From Telopea speciosissima (taxonomy: Eukaryota > Streptophyta > Magnoliopsida > Proteales > Proteaceae), in the NCBI RefSeq assembly GCF_018873765.1, contig NC_057926.1:52247878-52311877 (forward strand): a DNA stretch of 64,000 nt, read 5' to 3'. Made by a program: the position numbers and the translations under genes. Shown one piece after another: positions 10,801 through 20,600 of this stretch. A model generated the notes under the pieces. That model made no database searches, was not told the DNA's origin, and saw only the letters and a list, made by a program, of their open reading frames with translations. Position 1 is the first letter of the stretch. The number at the start of each line of letters is the position of its first letter.

Positions 10801-11550
10801 TTAATGATGAAAATAATTTTATTAATTTATTTATTTTACAAATTTACTATCCTACAATCAAACAAAGAAAAGTAAAGGAAAGAATTGGAAGCGGAGGAGA
10901 AAATAGTTTAATGTCGCTACAATTTAATGTCCCATCAAATCATTAATAGATTTCATGCGTGTAAAATACCACTCATAATATTCATCATTCATTCTCTGTA
11001 TCATGGTATAGATATTTTTTTTCCTTAAAATTTTTGTGAGTTTTAAGTTTCTTACATTTTGTATTAAACACAACCTATATCTGATTTTCCATAACGGAAT
11101 GGAGATCTATATCTTGTAATTTGCATCAGTAGGAACTTTTCCCCTAAACCTGGTTATTTGGTGTTTAGGCACAACGTTGAGATTCGAGAAACTCTGTGAT
11201 TTGCTTATGGTGCTTTTTATTTTTGATCATTTAGTTGTCGGAATCACTGCTTTAGCGCATGTTTCCTCTCTCCCCCAGAAGTTTATAATTAACATTTCTC
11301 ATTCTTGTAAATATGGTGTCTCCAACATCTAGAAATAATTAATTTGCTTTTCCTAACAACTTCCTATTGATATCCAAAAGGGCCAAAACATTGAGGGTAG
11401 GTGTCTTTTTAACAGTTACATTTTTACATGTTTGCTCTACCATCATACTAGAAGAGTCATCAAATTTTTTTTTATCATGCTTACTATATGATGCAGGGTG
11501 GTCATTCGTTGCATGCTTCATTTGTACGACGTCTGTCAGGTTTATGTTGA
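1899..11550 (+). CDS. LPXC: UDP-3-O-acyl-N-acetylglucosamine deacetylase (LpxC), 3' part, exons 1899-2000, 3292-3356, 10169-10313, 11497-11550
   Basis: Four consecutive exons give one open frame of 121 codons ending in TGA at 11,548-11,550. The first encodes [17 protein letters not shown]..., the second [18 protein letters not shown], the third a segment with [12 protein letters not shown], and the last [17 protein letters not shown]. LpxC is the zinc-dependent deacetylase of lipid A synthesis. Plants keep a nuclear copy that acts in mitochondria on lipid A-like precursors. The HK-x-x-D-x-x-GD zinc and catalytic motif and the GGHSLH histidine are intact, so this part looks functional. All junctions obey GT-AG and the phases agree (the serine codon AG|T spans 3,356/10,169). 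The N-terminal exons are outside the window. The 6.8-kb third intron is swollen by two retrotransposons. I am sure of the family and fairly sure of each boundary. Confidence 0.92.
2833..2985 (-). repeat. Au-type SINE, near full length
   Basis: Reading the minus strand, a tRNA-like head (GGTAAAGTTGCTCCATTGTG, then a box B region with GACCAAGTGGTCACGG) is followed by the Au body with CAGCCTCTCTGCGAAAGCAG and by GTGCATGAGGC... near the tail. Tail-proximal plus-strand sequence is AAAGGGTGTACCC. The SINE sits in an LpxC intron, antisense to the gene. RNA polymerase III would have transcribed the master copy; this one is inferred to be inert. Confidence 0.85.
3653..4137 (-). repeat. 3' LTR of retrotransposon A
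   Basis: Direct repeat of 5,531-5,977. It shares the GAAGGAGGTAGAAGAAGAAA block near its plus-strand start and ends with GATTGTCCTGCATCA. It is about 38 bp longer than its partner, partly from longer G runs and an extra segment near 4,085-4,115. Confidence 0.9.
4286..4783 (-). CDS. acidic open reading frame inside retrotransposon A
   Basis: A 165-codon open frame. Its beginning ([15 protein letters not shown] when read from slightly upstream) matches the end of the captured PTB RRM in the adjoining frame. The rest ([20 protein letters not shown], then a Glu/Asp-rich tail) is not a domain I recognise. Its acidic, valine-rich tail resembles in composition the C-terminal part of the 236-residue protein of retrotransposon B. 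It could be a chimeric product made when a host transcript was joined to element sequence. No start codon with clear context was found, and expression is unproven. Confidence 0.45.
   Translation of the reverse strand: MNYNTEWSWDFTNKSTQAEELSRLERLDRLIGEVLKNLPVTHEMQMAALPANRTVPKEPDVEATLIENEEVSVISVFKEDPAREVPVTDTDVEDVESNMVALVDNEVETKGLGPLTTVMIVTSQEDPKELKIETMKVKNTMEGDTYGPMDTFDDVKVGHVEFVIP
4740..5064 (-). pseudogene. captured fragment of a polypyrimidine-tract-binding protein (PTB) RRM
   Basis: The minus-strand frame contains [17 protein letters not shown], then [17 protein letters not shown], then [13 protein letters not shown]. After a one-base frameshift near 4,815 it continues [17 protein letters not shown]. 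This is the order of strands and helices in an internal RRM of plant PTB proteins, which bind pyrimidine tracts and regulate splicing. Only about 105 codons remain, introns are absent, and the frame is broken, so it is a processed fragment and not a gene. It sits between the LTRs of element A and is absent from the related element B, so I infer transduction of host RNA. Confidence 0.85.
5531..5977 (-). repeat. 5' LTR of retrotransposon A
   Basis: Second LTR copy. On the minus strand it begins TGATGCAGGACAATCTCG and is followed on its inner side by the primer-binding site TGGTATCAGAG. A TATA-like AT-rich block lies in the middle (around 5,740-5,890). Confidence 0.9.
6854..7885 (-). repeat. 3' LTR of retrotransposon B
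   Basis: Direct repeat of 8,808-9,837 with only scattered substitutions and a short indel near 7,325 (an extra CCCC). Both LTRs contain the same 69-codon open frame (6,974-7,183 and 8,928-9,137), which is a by-product of LTR sequence. Confidence 0.92.
8082..8792 (-). CDS. single 236-residue protein of retrotransposon B, function unknown
   Basis: A complete open frame begins with ATG at 8,790-8,792, immediately after the primer-binding site, and ends with TGA at 8,082. It starts [20 protein letters not shown]. The first half (to about residue 125) is mixed and looks foldable, with several Trp and Cys ([20 protein letters not shown], then [20 protein letters not shown]). The second half is acidic and probably disordered. 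There is no CCHC knuckle, DTG/DSG protease or polymerase motif. Such a position directly after the primer site is where gag normally starts, so a diverged gag-like packaging protein is one possibility. I do not recognise the family. Confidence 0.6.
   Translation of the reverse strand: MAEGSSNQASKDPPPFVFKTRVRLPNGSTTILIVDERRRNNIISQSVVDMRSQSGEICIMPTGKVFVEFGCSSYHDGAWCQPVPHSKSFIAVGGDWLDERQGWIEPEYSSCVLPDRHRLYHLFTLKGLQPKVTTSTVQPQGLPNMSTQTQVASTVFEVSPMADAPTEDPTEVIYVEETNIDKAEPVEDEKLIESIPKENNDLQDAALEEVELVSHALDEKVANTEGSMDETLTFFR
8808..9837 (-). repeat. 5' LTR of retrotransposon B
   Basis: On the minus strand it starts TGATGCAGGTCCATC and ends GACTACATTA next to the primer-binding site. It pairs with 6,854-7,885. 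Confidence 0.92.
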
Positions 11551-14450
11551 GTATGGATGGCGATCTGGGTATTGTTTTTAATGATACAAGGTTGAGGCTC
11601 CTGCGTGTAAGTGTGTGCTGCATCCCCCGAAGTGCAACCTTAGCCAAAGTATAGGAGTTTCACTAAACCTTTCACCAAAATATTGTCTGCTTTCCTTTTT
11701 CGCAGAAATAAAAAGTTATTTTTTTGTCACTCCAAAAAAATGCAATTTTAGTTATTGTTCTCCTATTTGATTTAGGTTGAAATATTATTGAAAATTTGTG
11801 AAAGTTGCAATCCTCGAAATGTGAGGCTGCCTTTTCACTCTCCCTAACTTGTCTTGGTAAGTTGAACTTTTTTGTCCATAATTAATTTGTTTATGTCAAA
11901 GTCAAATTTAATTATTATCATGAAGTTGCAATGCAGCATTGGTGGCTTGTTTTAAGCAAAACTCGCACAATTTTGAGCAATCATGAATTTGGAAAAGAAA
12001 AAAACAACAGCATGTAGCATGCTTAGGTTGGATCACATTTCAGACTTCTTTGTCAGAGAAGCTAACTTGCCCTTGCAGCACTCGCATTTGTTACACAAGT
12101 CAGCCTACTTACTCATCACTCTTGTGGTGTGGTTAAGATTCTAAAGCTCTACTAGCACACTTGGAAATGGGATTTGGAGTGATTGGAGAATGCTCAACTC
12201 TTGTTGCTTCAAATGAGGGAGGTCATTTATACTTGGAGGCCTTGCAAATAAATGGCTAGCATTTGTACATGTTTTGCAGATCCTAATGTTAAAAAATGAT
12301 CTAGAACTATTTGTATAACTAGCTCAACTATTAGATATTCTTTTACTACTATTTAAATATCTAGTTTCTCTTCTAGAGTCTTCTCCATTTCTATACTAGT
12401 GTAGACAACCCTAGATAGATAAAACCTTCTAACATTTGGGCCTTTGGACCCTTAGTTTAACGACTTTTTCCCCCTCTCCAATAATTTCAAAATTCTCCCT
12501 GATGGCTCATTTGCTTTTATGGCAATTCTACCAAGACCAGCTTTCTTGAGTTACCTTTTACAACCCTACAGTTGGAATCAAGGCAACACACTTAAAACCT
12601 TAGAGATGCTCTTGAACTATCCTAATTCTATATGAAGGCAGAAAAGAAGTGATCGAGGGGGATCAAGAGATGAATCATTCTCGAAATTTCTCTGGCTTTC
12701 AAGGGATTTATGGGCAAATTTTAAGGGCATTATTTAGTACCAAAAAAATTCCATCCATGGACAGACACCAAAAGATGTTTATTAGCTGGATAATGTCTGA
12801 GAGTTGTTTTCAAGTTCTACAGATATGACTTTTTAGGTAGTGACTGCAATGAAGGTAAAAACAGCCAGGCTAAGGTTGATGGCAATGTCCCTGGGCAAGG
12901 AAATTGATTATGCGCTATGCCAAGTAGATGAGGTTCTGATGATCACATCTATCACACTAGCAAGCCTCCATGCACCTAGGTTTCTGCTTGGTCAATGTGC
13001 AAACCATAATACTTCATGGACAATGGTCTCATAACCATATTAGAATCGGTCATGAATGTACCTGGATCTTTTTATCATTTTTTTTTTCTTTAAGTAAGAA
13101 AATATTAGAAAATTAATGAAACTTACCTTTTGTAGGCAATAATTGATTGGACAACCAGATTTGACTTGAACGAGTCATCCGAATCGAGTCAAAACATGGT
13201 CCATTTATACTCACTACAAAAAATAAACAGACTCAGTCCAAGTTGGTCCGAGTCACATGTGTCTTGGTGTTTTTACTAGTCAAATGGAATTCGGTAGAGT
13301 TTGGTCTCTCAAGTATCTCTTTCTCCCTATCTCTCTCTCTCTCTCTCTCTTTCTCACCGCCGGTGTTGAAGCCTCGTTGATGGGTTGTTGTCTGGGTCCC
13401 ATTTGTAACTGGATAACCAACACTGAAAACCATCTTTTCCTTGGATGATTTGGTGTTTTGATAATCCCTACTTTATTAATCACAACGTATGTATTTATTA
13501 TCGTCTTTGTTACTATTCTAATAGATATTGATGGTATTCGTGAATCTGTTTCTCACACAGAGCGAGATATGTTTATGTTGAAGGTAAGACTGTTATGCAC
13601 TTCTTCCTTCTACTCTCTCTAATTGCCATCTCATTTGACTCTGCCACTCCCTTCCTCTCCCTTCTCTCTTAGCCGCTCTCACCCCAAATGTTAGAGCAAA
13701 CCGAGAGAGGCGATACAAAAAAATTGGGAAGCCACGACTCAGCTTGACAAGATTTGAGTTGCCCGAGTCACCAAATTTTGAGGTCGAGTCAAATCAGAAA
13801 ACACGGTTTTCGAAACATGCCTAGATCTACAAGACTTGAATAAAAAACTCCAACAAATCAAAGATATATAAAACTGTCTGCTTCTTCCCGATTCCATTTC
13901 TCAGGTTTCTTCCAATTCCCACCAATTGCAGGTTTTAAAACATTATCATGGACTGACTCAAACTAAAGCAATTACTTGCTGCCCTCAGAATGAACAGATA
14001 TCACCCTAAGCAGCCAAGATGGCAAAACATCCAACCGCTTCTTACCTATTCTCCATTGCAAGACTCCAGGAAGCAATGGTATGGGGTTCCCGACATAACT
14101 AAAGTGAAACATGAGTTGTTTGACACCTAGGAATTTATTCAGAGTCCTCAGAACTCAGAATAGTTGCTACACTCACTCCACTCACATTAGAGTAAATGTT
14201 GAAGATTCAAATTCTGCAGTAGATCCATGAGGGGCTAATTTACATACTACAAAAAAGTTTGAATAATGATCATGTATAATCTATGCTCAAGCTGAGACTG
14301 GTTGGTCCATCAGTGGTGAGTACAGTGATCTTATACTTATATTTGATGTGAAAAGCATGTCTCACACACAAAAAACATATAAGCCTTCTAACAATAACAA
14401 AGCTCAAGACAAATTAATAATTCTGGCAAGAACACAAAATTAACCTTTTT
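11551..14450. other. intergenic space between convergent LpxC and RING genes
   Basis: The LpxC 3' UTR should occupy the first few hundred bases. The rest is AT-rich with no frame I can assign. A (CT)n run lies at about 13,329-13,352. Around 13,150-13,800 several GAGTC/GACTCG-rich phrases in both orientations suggest a decayed inverted-repeat element, but no ends or target duplications could be fixed. Confidence 0.5.
13327..13353. repeat. (CT)n microsatellite
   Basis: An almost pure CT run of about 12 units within a pyrimidine-rich stretch. Confidence 0.9.
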
Positions 14451-14696
14451 TTTTCCTGCAAAATGGGGGCCATTATATTACCCACAAGAAAAATTTTCAA
14501 GTTTAAGGGTGGGCATGGCCCCGGATGCCCCACCTTGGCTCAACCACTAACTGTGAACAACAGATCGATTCACAAAATGCAGCATCTTATATTTACTATG
14601 TATAATGGAGAGGTTCCATTCCTTCTTCCGCGATGTCTTCTTACATGTACAAAATTCAACGGGTGGACAGAGTATTACTTGCAGTTAGTTGTTTCT

Positions 14697-17600
14697 TCAG
14701 ACCTGTTCACTGTTTCCCTTGAGGATATTGTACTTGCAGAGAGGGCAAGTTGCATTAATCTTAAGCCATTTCACAATGCATGGAGCATGGAAGTGGTGGT
14801 TGCACGGAAGGGCATGGAGCTCTGCACCATCCTCATATGGCGTAAGGCAGATACAGCATTCCTGCGAAAATAAGAAAGGCAAAGTTGCTATTAACAAAAA
14901 GCCAAAAACTCCTCTTGTAGAAAATAAATAGAATGAAGAGAATTTATCATGCCCTCAACCCTGATTAGCCTGTGCTGTTTCCCAAGTCATATAAGGAGGC
15001 ATATGAAAACGTCATGAGAGGTAAGGTTGCAAAATAAATCAGAAATCAGCTATAGTTATCATTAACGACCATTAGTATATGCAGACTTGCACGTAAAGGT
15101 ACTGAGAACCTGTGCTGTTTCCCTAACTTTTCCAAGTCATATAAGGAGGCAAATGAAAACGTCATGAGAGGCAAGATTGCAAAACAAATCAGAAATCAGA
15201 TAATTATCATTAACGACCATTAGTATATGCAGACTTGCACGTAAAGGCATGTCTCAGTACTAAGGGTACAATTTGGGCTATACCGGGCTGACCATTTGAT
15301 GAATTTTGAGTAGGTTTGAGTCTAAGGCCCTGCCCAATGTGGTTCAAAGTTGGGCCTGAAGTCAGACAACATTGTTCCCTATGTGTCACCCATATTGACT
15401 CTCTCCACTAGTCCTAGTCCCAGTTAAAACTGTCCAGTAATGTTTGCAAAGGAAAATTTTTCCTACTTAACTTGGGCATGTTTTCAAGATTCTTTCCTAC
15501 TCATCCATCAAATTATTAATTCTAAATTGTTAGGATAGCCAGCTAGCAATCAGGGTTTTTTTTTCGCTCTCTCTCTTTTAATGGGATCAGAACAAACCAT
15601 GACTGGGCCCTACCACCAGGTCCCATAACCACCAGATGCAAGTTGGGAGACAGTGGATTCCCTCTTCTGAAGACCTGATCAAGTTCAGCTCCAATGAATG
15701 CTCTCTCGGAAATTCGAAAGTCTTGAAATTGCAGCCTTCCATAGTTGTCATGGCACCTAGGCGAACAAAAGTGGTGGCTGGGTGCCTTGTCACATTGGTG
15801 CCTAGGCGGTCGCCTTATACAACAAGACGGTGCTATGGGAAAGGGGGTCAGGGGCTTATACGTAATATAAGGAACTCAAATTCCTTTGTTGTAAAAAAGA
15901 AAAAGGGGTTATAAGTAGCAATCTATTTTTTTTTTAGTAAGGACACCTTGACAGTAAAGTGACCGAACGCCTTGGTTTCCACAAACCGCGTTGGCACCTA
16001 GGTGATGCCTTGACAATTATGGAGACTGGGAAGTGAAAGCCATCCTGGAACATGTGCTTGATTGCTTTCTCAGGGAAACGATTTTTTGAGAAGTGTTTCC
16101 CAAAGATGTCCAACAACATGGCTGGGAAAGGAAAGTCTTTCCTAGTTCAACCAAAACAACAATGAGATGGAACTGCCTTCCCTCAGTTTTCCCCTCCCAC
16201 ATATCTTCCTGATACAGAAACCAAAGGCAGCCTAATGAACTGAAAGAACGATTCCCGAATTCTCAGGACCTAGATTTTGTGAAAGGGCGGAAGATGACAT
16301 AGAGGGATAGTCCACGAGAACTTTCCACTCATCAGGGAGGCCCATGCTCTTGCATCTGCTTTGAACATCTGGCTTCATCGATTCCTAGAAAGCCAGAGTT
16401 CTATAGCGGACAATTAAGGGGCCCTAAGTCCATGCACGTCTATTGAGGGTTTTCCGATCCTTTGACATGTACAATGAGCTGGGAGGGATCCCTTGAGACA
16501 CTCGGATCCCCCAATGTAGGACTTTTCCACCTATTTTTGGGGCCCTTTATTTATATCTATAAGACTAACTGGTTGGTTTATATGTATAAAAATTAAATAA
16601 AGACATGATAAGACAAATACCGCATTCTCAGGTAAAAGGAGACGTTCATCTTCCAAGTATCCACTATTTGTTGCTATGGGAATCATTTTTCCAGCTCCGA
16701 CATTAGGCTTTTCATCACTCCTAATTCGGTACTTGTACTTTGGAAGGATCTTGAGATCTGCCTCCGATGCACCTTCCTATTCACTCATGTGAGAATGATG
16801 GGAAAAGTTAGCCAGAAAGAGCCATAATCTGTTAGAAAAGGATATTTCTACATTACGAATGGCCATTCCTTCTTACATACCTGGCCTGCAACAGCATAAA
16901 GAACTGCAATAATGCAAGGCAAGCAGCAGCAGAGTGCGATCCCAATCAAACATGCCAAAGCAACACAAAAGATGGCAAAAAACACATCGAACGCCAGAAA
17001 TATTACAGCCAACCTGCATAAGTTCATCATGAAATAGATACCTGAGACTGTTCACAACATATTGTAGCATGTTCATGTTGAAAGATGGATAGAAACAAAT
17101 TTATCACTAGTTAGACTAGATAGATTTTCCTGCCAATCACGTAAAAGAGAAAACCAAGCAAGACAAATCCATCAGAATGATACATAAATGAACTAAGCAA
17201 GAACAGACTCTGCTCCTGCAAATCTGTGGAATTAGCTAATGATTTCGATTATTAAAAAGAACACAGCTATCACCATAGAATGATAAGAAGTTCAGATGCA
17301 GTTTATGGAACTCTTAAGAAGTTTGAGGTATCCGCTGGAATAAATCAAATCAAATCAATCCTTTGGTCTCAGTGAAATTAATCATTAGGTTAAATTACAT
17401 CTGAGGTACCCAATATATAACAAAAGGACACTTGGGGTACCTTAGTTTCAAAAATGACATTTGAGTACCTTGTGAACTGTTTTTGTTCACAAATTACACA
17501 TTTTTTCAATTTTACCTCTCCACCGCCTCCTTACCCTCTGCCCCCCACCTTCATTTGCAGGCATCCATCCCACCACTGGCCCTCCCTTTCCCGCTTACTC

Positions 17601-20600
17601 TCCCCTCCCTCCCTGCAACCCCGTCCCACCCCCTTCCCTGCCCCACCCCCTCCCCTCCCCTCCCTGCCCCCATCCTTTTCCGCCACTGAAGTGGGAGATT
17701 GTGGAGCCTCCTTGGCTCCAATTCAAGCCAGAACCGCCAGGCTGGCCGGGAAGGGATAGGATTGACCAGGCGAGTATAGAGCGGAAGTCAAATAGTGTGG
17801 ATCTTCCCCTTTCTTTTAGACTAATAAAGAAGAAGAAGCAACAGGAAGAAGGTTTCAAAGAAGCAGGGGAGTCTTCCTACTGCTATGTGAAGAAGGCCTT
17901 TTCTTTAATGGCGTTCATCATACGTGAGCAGGGAGCTACACATCTACACGTTGCAGATGCGAGAGCTTCTCTTCTATGAAGACCTCCAGGATATTCTGGC
18001 CCGAGAAGGAGATGCAGCTTTATTCGTGTGGCTCTTCCAATAGGTGCTCTCAACACCCCGACTCTCATGGTGTATGTGATCATCCTTCTTGCAAATTTCA
18101 CTGTGCATTTCATGGGAAACAACACAGCAATCGCAGTCCCACCGCCTCAGCTGGCTGCCACCGAAATTGTAACGGTAAATGAGAACTATCCCACGAAGTT
18201 TGATTCTTCGTCGACAATGAAGATGTTTTCTGTATTGTCTTTGGTTGGGAATACGGCCTCGGTGGCAGGACAAAGTGGCGGCGGGGGAGGAAAGTTCCAC
18301 CATGTGACAAGTACGAAAGAGGGAGATGAACGGTTCAATGGTTCCTCATTAAAGTGGAGCTATCAGAGTACCATTTTGAATTAAATGGAAGCATGAATTG
18401 GGAAAGCAATCTTCTTTGACATTAGCCATTAAAGTGATGTTATCATTTAAACACAGAAAAATGATGTTATCGGTGTCATTATGTAAGAAGACAATAAACA
18501 TAAAAAATGTGGATTGAGATGGGATGGGAGTGGTTTGCGACAAGGATGGGGGCAGGTTTGCAGGGAGCATGGAGACAGGGTGGGGAGGGTGCTGGAGTGG
18601 GAATACGGGAGGAGAGGGGAGGAAAAATAGAGGGTGGGGGTGGGGATTGTGAAAGGGATAGGTAATGCAATCTGAAAATCCAGATTTGATCTTAGATGCA
18701 AGCAGGTCCAATAATCAAATCTGTGATCAGATCTGAGATAAAGGAAGCAACTTCGTTGTTAAGGGAAGAAATCAGACCGATGGAAGAAGAGGGAAGAGAG
18801 ATGAGATTGATCTTCTTGGGAAGAAGAAGAGAGAGGAAGAGAATAGAAGAAAAGAGAAGAAATCAGGTTTGGGATACCAATCCCGTATGAACTACTCAAC
18901 AACACCAAAACTCCTGGAAAAAACTCATAATGCTTTACTCAAATCATCTCTAATTAATGGGGGATGCATAACATATACACAGACCTTCTGAAATTTCTAA
19001 TTTGACTTATAAAAAGACTCTTAATCACTCTAATACACTCAATAAAGTAAATAAACTCAAAACAGAACTTGGACCGCAGATACAGAGTGAATGGGGGTTA
19101 AATTTGCATCTTTGGACTAGTAGGATATTTTAGGATTGTTATTCATTTATATTTTGGGATTAACATGTAATCTTTTATTTTGGTAGGTTAGGTAAGAGAG
19201 AGCTACTAGGATTTAGTTTCCTAATTATTTTGAGTTTCCAAATTAGAATAGGTTTCCTTTTCATGTAGGGTTTATTTTTTTATTTAAATACATGTAACCG
19301 TGCTATTAAGGTTTAGATTGAAAAAAAATAACGAGTTGAGTTAGTTGTGATTGAAGCCTGTGAGGCGTGTGTGTGCAAACCCCCCATCTCTTCTTCTTCT
19401 GCTCTCTCTCTCCTTCCCATGCGAGATACCTCCTTCTCTTCCTTCATTCTTCTTCTCCTTGTTCTTTTCTGGTTTCTTCTTTAATCCATCCCCTGTTCTG
19501 GTTCACAACAGTTCCCCACAGTTGTGAACTAACCTTCTTCATTCCTCCTTCTTCTTCCCCCATCTTCTAGGCACAGGATCACATGCACTGGTCGACCTGA
19601 ACCCCAGAATCTTAAGCCCTATTACCTCTCTTGCTGTGAGTTGGAGCTCTGCAAACAAATCTGACTTCCTCTACTGCCACCTTAAATTGTTTGTTGCTGT
19701 CTCTGGTGGCTACCACTTGGAATCAACAGGACTTAGGGTTGAGAACCTGGTCACAAAGTTGCAGAGTCATCAGAGTTCTAACGCAGGAGAAAACTCCTTC
19801 GTATTGCCTCTGTTTTACGCCTCTGCTTTGTGCTAGAGGTGAAAGACGACACCCCCTGCCCTTTTTTATCTTCTCGATATTTCTTCTCTTAACCCTTTCC
19901 CACTTAGTTTCCAAATATACTCCATCATTTTGTCTTTAATCCCATACATCCCTTTAATTGATTTTCTTCCAAGTCTATCCTCCACCTATTTATAAATCCC
20001 CTTGAATCTTCTAGTCTTTGCCTATCAAGTGAACCTCTCATATTCGATTAATTACAACCCTACCACTCTCCTTTAACTTGAGATAATTACAGTTCTGCCA
20101 CTCAAATCTTGAGTTTTTTTAGTAATTGGGTGAGCCCATAGGCGAACCTAATAGGGTATCTTGACCGGATTCCACATCATGTAGTAGGGGGTGGGACAGG
20201 AGCTGCAAATGTGGGGAGGGGAGGGGTGCAGTGGGGTGGGGTTGCAAGGAAGGGAGGGGGTAGGGAAGGGGAGAATGAGTGGGAGAGGGAGGGGGGTGGT
20301 GGGGTTGCGGTGGGCTGCTGGCTGCGAATGGGATGGGGATGGAGGATGAAGAGGAGGTGGAGGTAGAGGGGTAAAATTGAACATATGTTTAATTTGCGAA
20401 CAAAAACCATTCATAAGGTACCCCAAATGTCAATTTTGAAACATGAGGTACCCCAAATGTACTTTTGTCAAACATTAGTGTTACGTGCAAGGATACCTTG
20501 CACTAATCGGTTATTGTAATTAGTTATTAACTATTTAATTGTAATTAGTTATTTACTATTTTTTAGGGAGTTGGATAACTTGATCGGTTATTGTAATTAG

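Larger units (their letters stand above)
14862..16620 (-). other. last intron of the RING gene, with tandem repeat and MITE
   Basis: 1.76-kb intron, donor GTATTT at 16,620 and acceptor TTTTCGCAG at 14,862-14,870. It contains a duplicated block (14,971-15,248) and a CATAGTTGTCA-type MITE (15,740-16,021). Open frames in it have no coding features. Confidence 0.85.

Noticed and set aside
18349-18711. Pro-rich 120-aa minus-strand ORF
   Set aside because: It lies in a G/C-skewed low-complexity tract related to the arms of the MULE-like element.
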